A DNA stretch of 64,000 bases, taken from NCBI GenBank assembly GCA_030052745.1, contig JANBVO010000018.1:620001-684000 (forward strand). The letters run 5' to 3'. Made by a program: the position numbers and the translations under genes. Source of the DNA: Pleurostoma richardsiae. Taxonomy: Eukaryota > Ascomycota > Sordariomycetes > Calosphaeriales > Pleurostomataceae. Position 1 is the stretch's first letter, and each line of letters starts with the position of its first letter. Of this stretch, positions 57,111-64,000 are shown piece after piece. The notes beneath the pieces were generated by a model. That model was not told the origin of the DNA. It saw nothing but the letters and a program-made list of their open reading frames with translations, and ran no database searches.

Positions 57111-58124
57111 ATGGCCCCCTCCGCCATCTACGATGATGAGGACACTCGGTCCGGGCGGGCGCTCGAGGAGCTCTCTGACGCCATCGACACCGTCAATGTT
57201 CTCAAGGACCAGCAGAAGCAGAAGGCCGCCATCGCCTACGACGAGCAGTCCCAGTTCGATGCCTCCAAGGACAAGACGCAGTTCCGGCAGTACGCCGACG
57301 CCTGCGACCGTGTTAAGACCTTCTACCGGGAGCAGCACGCCAAGCAGACAGTCGCCTACAACCTGGCTGCGCGGGCACGTTTCCACTCGGCGGCACGCAA
57401 GCGCGCCGAGATGTCCATCTGGGAGGCCATCGAGAAGCTCAACGAGCTGATCGACGAGTCGGACCCGGACACGGAGCTGTCACAGATCCAGCACCTGCTG
57501 CAGAGCGCCGAGGCGATCCGGCGCGACGGCAAGCCACGCTGGATGCAGGTGACGGGGCTGATCCACGACCTAGGCAAGCTGCTATACTACTACGGCGCGC
57601 AGGGCCAGTGGGACGTGGTCGGCGACACCTTCCCGGTGGGCTGCGCCTTCGACGAGCGCATCGTCTACCCGGAGACGTTCGCCGAGAACCCGGACTCGCG
57701 GCACCCCGTGTACGGGACCAAGTTCGGCATCTACGAGCCGGGCTGCGGCCTCGACAACGTGATGCTATCGTGGGGCCACGACGAGTACCTGTACCACGTG
57801 GTGCGAGACCAGAGCACCCTGCCGGACGAGGCGCTCGCCATGATCCGCTACCACTCATTCTACCCCTGGCACAAGGAGGGCGCGTACCGCGACCTCATGA
57901 GCGAGAAGGACCACAAGATGCTCGAGGCCGTCAAGGCGTTCAACCCATATGACCTGTACAGCAAGAGCGACGACGTGCCGAGCGTCCAGGAGCTGAAGGT
58001 GAGTGTCCCCTGTCCCGAACACTTTGATGTTTTGCAGTGTTTCATACAGAGACTAACTGCTAGATAGCCTTACTATCTGGAGCTCATTGATGAGTTCTTC
58101 CCCCAGAAGGTGATCAAGTGGTAG
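57111..58124 (+). CDS. myo-Inositol oxygenase (MIOX)
   Basis: Mixed-valent di-iron oxygenase that cleaves myo-inositol to D-glucuronate in the cytosol, the first step of inositol breakdown. Two exons, 57111-57998 and 58068-58124; 314 aa. The second exon (PYYLELIDEFFPQKVIKW) is the conserved MIOX C-terminus. The HD-domain ligands are visible: LIHDLGKLL, SWGHDEYLYHV and RYHSFYPWHKEG, with VGDTFPVGCAF and the substrate-binding Lys region between. An N-terminal helix has QFRQYADACDRVKTFYREQH, also conserved. Length matches the family. It is followed in tandem by a GH31 gene; I see no evidence of a functional link. Confidence 0.96.
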
Positions 58125-58761
58125 AGGGCACGAGCGACGACCCCAAAAAGGGGCTCATTGACGGGAAAGAATCCTGTGGGCGTAATAGGAGTTCAATATG
58201 CTTTTCTTGGGAAACAAATGAGAAAATGACTCGACTGAAATGTCTACATACGTACTGTATCGTCAATCTCTACACCAAATGGAGAGTCCAGAGCAATTGT
58301 TTTCTCGGACACTTCTCTCCTCTTGCCTTTCTATCAGAGGCGACTCATAGCCACTCCAATCCTTAATGAAGGAAATGAATGGACAACAAGAGATTGAACC
58401 CTTTCCACGGCCTTAGAGAACATGCATTCCTGCGTGGCATGGTGATGATAACATAACCTGCTCCATCCAAGTTGACCCTTTCAGCAGAACGAGATCCTAA
58501 GCGATTGTGGATATTTTGCGGGGAAGGCGGAGTTGGTCGGAGCTGTCGGAGGAGGAACCTCCTGAGTCCGGCTCCGACGACCCACCGCTGCTGCACGGCT
58601 ACTCCGCAGGTACCGGCCGTCCAATGCAAGGTGCAGCTGACTCTTATACACGAAGCCACGTCCTACATTGAGCGATCTCCAACACCGAGCGGGTCTCGTT
58701 TCTTCTTCCTTTTCTTCTTTTATCTCATTGCGACGCCTCTCTCTGAGTGCCATCTGCTACC
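58125..58761. promoter_or_regulatory. Intergenic: MIOX 3' flank and GH31 promoter
   Basis: 637 bp between two tandem genes. A pyrimidine-rich run near 58698-58726 precedes the GH31 start, as is common in fungal promoters. No gene seen. Confidence 0.5.
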
Positions 58762-61254
58762 ATGCGTGTTAGAGCTGACGTCCATCAGGTGAGCATTGCC
58801 AGCGTCTCCGGACAGCCCGAGACCTCAATACCTCGGAATATAGTTGGAGGTGGGCAAGACCAGAAGTACCGCTTCACTGTCCTCCGCGATGGACTCGTGC
58901 GCTACGAATGGGCGCCAGACTCCCAGTTTGAGGACAGGCCGTCGGCCTTTGCTGCTCACCGCAATTCAGCGGCACATAGCCGTACTGTTCCGGATCTTCA
59001 TGTGAAGGAGACGGACGATGCACTAGAGATCACCACGTCCCGCTTTCATCTCACGTACAACAAGCAGGAGTTTAGCCCCTACGGACTCTTCGTCGTTGTT
59101 CCCGGCTTCACCCGGCAGGTATGGCGTTACGGCGAGCCCTGTGAGACCCTAGGTGGCACCGCGCGTACACTGGACGGTGTAGACGGGAGAACCGATATAG
59201 GTCACGGAGTGGTGTCCCGAAACGGATTCGCCTTCATCGACGACTCAGATACGATGCTCTTCGAAGAGGACGGCTTCGTCGCCCCGCGGCGGCCGGGAGC
59301 GGGTAGGGTCGACGGGTATCTGTTCGCCTACGGGCATGACTATCGTGAGGCAGTGAAGGCCTTCTACAGCATCTCTGGGCCGCCTCCGATGCTTCCGCGG
59401 TGGGTGCTGGGGAACTGGTGGAGCCGGTATTACGCGTATACGGCAGAGTCCTACCTGGCGCTGATGGACGAGTTCCGGGAGAATGGCATCCCTCTCTCCG
59501 TGGCTATCATCGATATGGATTGGCACCTCGTTGACGACCCACGCGTGATCGAGGCCGGGACAGACGGCTGGACCGGCTACACCTGGAACAAGAAGCTGTT
59601 CCCCGATCCTCCAGGATTCATGAGTGAGCTGCATAAAAGAGGGCTCAGGACCGCGCTTAACGACCACCCGGCCAACGGCGTCTACCCCTATGAAGACCTC
59701 TACGGGAAAATGGCCAAGGCACTGCACAGAGACCCCTCCAAAAAGGAGCCGATCCCCTTCAACATCACCGATCGGGCCTACCTGGACGCCTACCTCAGCA
59801 TTTTGATCCGCTCGCTCGAGGACGACGGCATGGACTTCGTCTGGATGGACTGGCAGCAGGGCCCCTACTCGCGCCTCAAGGGCATCGACCCCCTGTGGGT
59901 CCTCAACCACTTCCACTTCCTGCACAACGCCGCCTCCCACCCGAGCCGCCACCCCCTGGTCTTCTCCCGCTACGCCGGCCCCGGCAGCCACCGCTACCCG
60001 GTCGGCTTCTCCGGCGATGCCGCCGTCTCCTGGGCCAGCCTGGCCTTCCAGCCCGAGTTCACCGCCGCGGCGTCCAACGTCGGCTACGGCTGGTGGAGCC
60101 ACGACCTGGGCGGCCACATGGCGGGCGGGCGTGACGACGAGCTGACGGCGCGGTGGGTCCAGCTCGGCGCCTTCTCGCCCGTCACGCGCCTGCACTCGGC
60201 CAAGAGCCGGTGGGTGGCCAAGGAGCCGTGGCGGCTCCCCAAGGGCGGCCCGCGGGAGGCGGCGTCGGCGGCGCTGCGGCTGCGGCACCGGATGCTGCCC
60301 TACCTGCAGAGGATGAACGTCAGGGCCGCGGAGGAGGGCCTGCCGCTCGTGCAGCCCATGTACTGGGAGCACCCGGAGCGGGAGGAGGCGTACGCGGTGC
60401 CGAACCAGTACCTGTTCGGGAGCGAGATGGTAGTCGCGCCGATCACGGCCTCGGGGGACCCGCGGCTGAAGCTGGGCAGGGTGAGGGCGTGGCTGCCGCC
60501 GGGGAGGTACGCCGACTTCTTCACCGGGGTGGTGTACGACGGGGACCGCGAGATGTGGCTCAGTCGGCCGCTGGAACAGTGCCCCGTGCTCATGAGGGAG
60601 GGGTCGATCGTGCCCCTGGACGCGGCGCAGGTGCCGGCGAATGGAGCCGGGAACCCAGAGACCGGATACGAGATTGTCCTTGTCGTCGGGGCGGACGGGT
60701 TCTTCGAGATCCTGGAGGAGGCTGAGGACGGTTCTTGTTCAAGGACCCCTGTCCGGTTTACGCAGGCCAGCGGCAGGCTGGAGGTTGGGCCGTTTCCGGG
60801 GCTGGGCGGCACAGCGCGGGATGCTGAAGGCGGCGAGGATGCAGATGAGGTGCTCCCCGACAGTCCCCTGACCTTGAACGTGCGCCTGCTCGGCATCAAG
60901 AAGCCGAGACTAATAACTATCGAAGCCGGGCCGAGTGCGCCTCAGCCCCAGGTTTTGGAGGAGGCAAACGGTCTCCTGATCGCGCAAGTGCTTTTGGGAA
61001 GAGGTTCTGGCGAGGTGATCACTTTCGATCTAGGCCCACACCCTCAGCTCGACCACAACGACGCGGCGGGGCTCATCGAGCCCATCATCAGGGACGCCCA
61101 GATCGAGTATCGACTGAAGGATGCAGTATGGGACGTGGTATCCGCGAGGAAAGTGTCGACGTCAGTGAAGCTGGGGAGGCTCCAGGCGTTGGAGATGAGT
61201 GAGAGCTTGAGGGTGGCCGTTATGGAACTTTTGCTCGCGGATAATAGAATATGA
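58762..61254 (+). CDS. GH31 family alpha-glycosidase, apparently intracellular
   Basis: Retaining alpha-glycosidase of family 31. Single exon of 830 aa; the ATG at 58762 (MRVRADVHQVS) is used because the longer frame has no upstream ATG. The catalytic domain has WVLGNWWSRYYAY, the nucleophile Asp in VWMDWQQGP near residue 362, and the acid/base Asp in GFSGDAAVSW near 417. GYGWWSHDLGGHM and RLHSAKSRW are further landmarks. This DWQQG subgroup is distinct from secreted maltases. The C-terminus is a beta-sandwich domain. No signal peptide is seen. Substrate is not clear from sequence: alpha-glucosides, alpha-xylosides or related sugars are possible. It follows the MIOX gene in tandem. Confidence 0.93.
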   Translation: MRVRADVHQVSIASVSGQPETSIPRNIVGGGQDQKYRFTVLRDGLVRYEWAPDSQFEDRPSAFAAHRNSAAHSRTVPDLHVKETDDALEITTSRFHLTYNKQEFSPYGLFVVVPGFTRQVWRYGEPCETLGGTARTLDGVDGRTDIGHGVVSRNGFAFIDDSDTMLFEEDGFVAPRRPGAGRVDGYLFAYGHDYREAVKAFYSISGPPPMLPRWVLGNWWSRYYAYTAESYLALMDEFRENGIPLSVAIIDMDWHLVDDPRVIEAGTDGWTGYTWNKKLFPDPPGFMSELHKRGLRTALNDHPANGVYPYEDLYGKMAKALHRDPSKKEPIPFNITDRAYLDAYLSILIRSLEDDGMDFVWMDWQQGPYSRLKGIDPLWVLNHFHFLHNAASHPSRHPLVFSRYAGPGSHRYPVGFSGDAAVSWASLAFQPEFTAAASNVGYGWWSHDLGGHMAGGRDDELTARWVQLGAFSPVTRLHSAKSRWVAKEPWRLPKGGPREAASAALRLRHRMLPYLQRMNVRAAEEGLPLVQPMYWEHPEREEAYAVPNQYLFGSEMVVAPITASGDPRLKLGRVRAWLPPGRYADFFTGVVYDGDREMWLSRPLEQCPVLMREGSIVPLDAAQVPANGAGNPETGYEIVLVVGADGFFEILEEAEDGSCSRTPVRFTQASGRLEVGPFPGLGGTARDAEGGEDADEVLPDSPLTLNVRLLGIKKPRLITIEAGPSAPQPQVLEEANGLLIAQVLLGRGSGEVITFDLGPHPQLDHNDAAGLIEPIIRDAQIEYRLKDAVWDVVSARKVSTSVKLGRLQALEMSESLRVAVMELLLADNRI

Positions 61255-62907
61255 CGTGGGACGATTGACATCTTGAGGGATAGACTATTCAATACATTCT
61301 CTCTTGACTTTCTTCTTTTATTTGAGAAGTCAAAGGTTTTGAAGTTGCGGAGTCGAGTAGATGCTGATGGCCATTACTATGGAGTACAATCATGTATGTC
61401 CTTCTCGGGGTAGGTAACTTGACCACGGCGCCGGGTGATTCTACTGGGTTTCTAGTATGCTGGCCGCATCTAGGAGTCAAACTTGTAGAGTTACACGTCA
61501 TCCAGAAACCATGAACGTAATGTCATGTTAGGTGGCGTTGAGGACGGGGTCTAATAGATAGATTATCCCCTGAAGCTCCCTGCTTGCTTGATAGCGGTTT
61601 TCCTTCCTCCGTCTGAGCTTGATTAATGAATAGACTTAAACATTTACCAGCCGAGAAGGGAAGCATACATTAAGCTTAATTTAAACATTTAACCTACTCA
61701 GGTGTAGGCTTGTCTTGGCGACTTCTTATATCCGTACCTATCCGGGACCACAGTCGTTTTCCTAAAATAACGACATATGTTTTCATGTCACATCGACATA
61801 TCAGTTTCATTCCTAAAATTATATAATCCCCTAGCAGGACTTACAGCGTATATACAGTAGGTGTTAGCTGAGAAGGAGAAGTCTGCCAAAACCCAAAACC
61901 AAAACCACTATACGCGTCGATAGCACACGCTCGAGGCTGGTGGATTTCGTAGGTACATATGTAGGGACTTATCCCTGTATGAAACTGAGAGTTGTCCCAT
62001 TAATGATTGGTCGTGCGCTCACTTAAATACATACTCATTGCCTCCGCCTGCTGAACTTTTATCTGACAGAATACCATCTATAGCTACCACAATATCACCA
62101 TGAAGTCGAATAGTGATACTACGTCTTCTACACGTCGAGTTAGGGTGATTCTTAGCACCTGTCTCGTATCGCCTCAAGAAGACGACAAAATACATACAAC
62201 TCATGTGCAAGTAGTTCTGACTTTCTGTGACTCCTCCTTCACCGTCTCCAATAACCACCTGCTCCCACCAAGTCTCAACAAGTTCCATAAAACCAGAAAG
62301 AGTGCGTAGGCTCCGGCTCAGCCCCCAGACAGGTATTGTCACCGCATGCACTGACTGCCCAAAGCCGGACCGATTCAAGAATGTCCTGGGTCGATGCCGG
62401 AACGTGATGCAGTCGGGTGGGTCTCCCCACGCCAGTATGAACTTCTGGAGCTTATTCGCTTCGCAGACGATGCCCAATGTGAGGGGGGCTCATCCGTGTA
62501 AGCGGAAGCAATTTCGTCATTCTGAGGCGGAGCGACACGCGTCCTCCTGGATCTCACCCTCGTACAGCGTTCCCGCGCTCCAAACGCACCGCAGCTGCCG
62601 ACAATCGGACGCACCGAGCAGTTCGGCTGCTTTCGGTTTACTATTCTTTGGGGCAGCATTCAGCTTGCGTGGTGGAGGCGCCAACGAGTTTAACTAAGGC
62701 TTCGCGAAGCCCACAAAGATAAGCAAGCGGGTCCCCAGGTTTAACGAGAAAGGGGGCCTGCGCCTAACCGAGGTTCGACGCACAAAGGAGGAATCTGACC
62801 ATCTGCTCTCGTGGGAAGAACTGAAAGGGTCGTTGCTGTTTTGAGGCAAAGAAACCTTGAAATGCCATTAATCTTGTAAAGCTATGTAATACAATCCGAT
62901 CGCTCTC
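61255..62907. other. Intergenic, AT-richer, with one doubtful ORF
   Basis: The GH31 3' flank and the 3' flank of the glycosyltransferase gene. Apart from a weak hypothetical at 62019-62477 I see no genes, RNAs or repeats. Confidence 0.5.
62019..62477 (-). pseudogene. Doubtful hypothetical or decayed coding fragment
   Basis: A 152-codon minus-strand frame with coding-like composition (ILAWGDPPDCITFRHRPR, SRSLRTLSGFMELVETWWE). The first codon is TTG, not ATG, and a stop lies just upstream. A second frame continues upstream through a C6 run near 62482-62487, so a frameshift could have split an older gene. No family is recognised. It may equally be a chance frame. Confidence 0.25.
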
Positions 62908-64000
62908 CTATGTCAACTTTGCCGCCTTCATGTTGTAAGCAACAGACGGTACTCTGCGAAGAACGCCCCTATAGGCTAACAGCAAGCCCTGGTTAATGAC
63001 CAATAAGCCGGCGACAAGCCCCATCCCTCCCAAAGTGAACCAGACCCATTGGTGGGTTCCCACCCACATCAAAGCTTTGGCGTCCCCCTTGTGCCACGAG
63101 GCGCTCTCGAGATCTGTGATGTACGGTGCCAAGATAGTTGCATTGACGACTTGCACTGTTGGCGAAGGGAGTGAAGGTTGCTCGAGAAGATAGTTCTTGA
63201 TTGCCATCGTCAAGAAGAATGGCCCAGAAGATATCATGATGGCGCAGTAGGGCTGCAGCCGAGCCCATAGGTGGGTGAAGTCGTACCAGGGCAGGAGTTT
63301 AGAGATGGTCGCCGCAAAAAGGGGATGGCGTGGGGATGAGATCATGAGATCATTGCTCACACCCGTGGGTGTCGTGGATTTGAATACGGCGTGGTGCATT
63401 GTGTTGTCGGATTCGATTTGGTGTAGAGGGATGGTCTCATTACATTGGGTGTCCATGTCGAGATAGATGCCGCCGAAATGGTAGAGAATAAAGTAGCGAA
63501 TGGCATCCGCGCGTTGGATAGGGAACGCGTAGTTGTCCCATGTTTCTGTGAACCATGGGTACTCGGACGAGATGAAGTCACGAGCCGATTTGTCGGTCCA
63601 GAGCTTACAGGAGTCAGCGAGATCAATTGATTCTACGGCAGAGCCCAGGCTGTTTATCACAGCCAATTGGCCCTTTTCCAGCGAGTGGCATACCTTGTAC
63701 TCGAAATCAGAGTAGGTGTCTTTGCAGCTCTGCTGCGGCGCGGCCCATTTCTCTGGGATTGTCTCGTTGGCGCAGGTCTGGTGCAGAATCCGCGGGATTG
63801 TGTGTCGGCCGGTGTGGTGGTCTGCGTCGTGAGGGGCATCGCGGGACAGGACTAGTCGCGAGCCAAATAGTTCTTCGTTCCTGCGCAGCAGGGTGATGAG
63901 GGGTTCGAAGGAGCGGACGACCAATCCAACAATGATCAGGTCGATGAGAAGAAGGCAAACGACGACCCTCCGCGGCCTGGGGAAGCGCAGGTATTTCCTC
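62908..64000 (-). CDS. DXD-type glycosyltransferase (Sur1/Och1-like), N-terminus outside window
   Basis: Golgi type II glycosyltransferase of the Gly_transf_sug (GT32) group. The frame stays open to the window edge at 64000, so the first residues are missing. A membrane anchor (VVVCLLLIDLIIVGLVV) opens the visible part. Then IPRILHQTCANETIPEKW, a family entry motif, and the nucleotide-sugar DXD in GGIYLDMDTQC. RADAIRYFILYHFGG precedes it, as in Och1 and the mannosyl-inositol phosphorylceramide synthases Sur1/Csh1. A second hydrophobic helix near the C-terminus (MGLVAGLLVINQGLLLAY) favours the Sur1-type topology. The donor is probably GDP-mannose and the acceptor a sphingolipid (inferred). Confidence 0.88.
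   Translation of the reverse strand, partial: RKYLRFPRPRRVVVCLLLIDLIIVGLVVRSFEPLITLLRRNEELFGSRLVLSRDAPHDADHHTGRHTIPRILHQTCANETIPEKWAAPQQSCKDTYSDFEYKVCHSLEKGQLAVINSLGSAVESIDLADSCKLWTDKSARDFISSEYPWFTETWDNYAFPIQRADAIRYFILYHFGGIYLDMDTQCNETIPLHQIESDNTMHHAVFKSTTPTGVSNDLMISSPRHPLFAATISKLLPWYDFTHLWARLQPYCAIMISSGPFFLTMAIKNYLLEQPSLPSPTVQVVNATILAPYITDLESASWHKGDAKALMWVGTHQWVWFTLGGMGLVAGLLVINQGLLLAYRGVLRRVPSVAYNMKAAKLT

Noticed and set aside
59245-60372. 375-codon minus-strand frame opposite the GH31 gene
   Set aside because: Antisense to the catalytic domain in GC-rich sequence, with low-complexity composition; it is a shadow frame.
13226-61254. A biosynthetic (secondary metabolite) gene cluster
   Set aside because: SDRs, MFS transporters and zinc-cluster regulators are present, but no polyketide synthase, NRPS, terpene cyclase or DMATS core enzyme was found.
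62375-62659. 94-codon minus-strand frame overlapping the doubtful hypothetical
   Set aside because: No recognisable domain; noted only as a possible displaced piece of the same old gene.
1-64000. Search for retroelements, virus-like copies, DNA transposons and terminal repeats
   Set aside because: I saw no reverse transcriptase, integrase, capsid or transposase motifs and no long direct or inverted repeats flanking any segment; small or very old remnants could be missed by eye.

Overview
The window looks like a gene-dense stretch of a filamentous ascomycete (Pezizomycotina) nuclear genome. Genes lie on both strands. Most are split by short GT-AG introns of about 50-110 bp, often with CTAAC or CTGAC branch-point-like sequence before the acceptor. 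The families are typical of moulds: Zn2Cys6 regulators, PDR-type ABC and MFS transporters, TauD dioxygenase, GH51 and GH31 enzymes, Erg6, Lcl2 and myo-inositol oxygenase. I saw no tRNA, rRNA, CRISPR array or recognisable transposon. Exon models were read by eye. In almost every spliced gene the exon lengths sum to a multiple of three and restore known family motifs across the joins, but no transcript data were available.

Layout. 1-7 kb: the 3' part of a PDR-type ABC transporter, convergent with a Zn2Cys6 regulator. 8-15 kb: a candidate sugar-use cluster made of an intracellular GH51 arabinofuranosidase, a Zn2Cys6 regulator and a divergent MFS sugar transporter. These genes share a 14-bp promoter motif (CCGGGGAGTATCGG type) that also forms a 25-bp tandem array upstream of the GH51 gene. 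15-16.4 kb: a strict 96-bp-period tandem repeat that reads as a decaying 32-residue protein repeat. 16.7-26 kb: a DUF3716-like gene, erg6, a broken NCS1 nucleobase permease, then housekeeping genes (mitochondrial bL27, lcl2, protein phosphatase inhibitor 2). 26.8-33 kb: a C2H2 zinc-finger protein with apparent membrane segments, a fungal-specific regulator and an SDR. 33.8-35.4 kb: a GPI-type aspartic protease.

37-51 kb holds catabolic-looking genes: a DHDPS-family aldolase, a zinc alcohol dehydrogenase, an SDR, a Zn2Cys6 regulator, a Dal5-family anion transporter and a divergent TauD-type dioxygenase. The last pair resembles a sulfonate uptake and desulfonation module. 51-61 kb: a maltose-type sugar permease, a ten-exon Zn2Cys6 regulator, myo-inositol oxygenase and an intracellular GH31 glycosidase. 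The right edge carries a DXD-type, Sur1/Och1-like glycosyltransferase whose N-terminus runs off the window.

The most promising new observations are the cluster-specific 14-bp/25-bp promoter motif, the 96-bp coding-like repeat, the 8-nt microexon in the TauD gene, and the membrane-segment plus C2H2 architecture.
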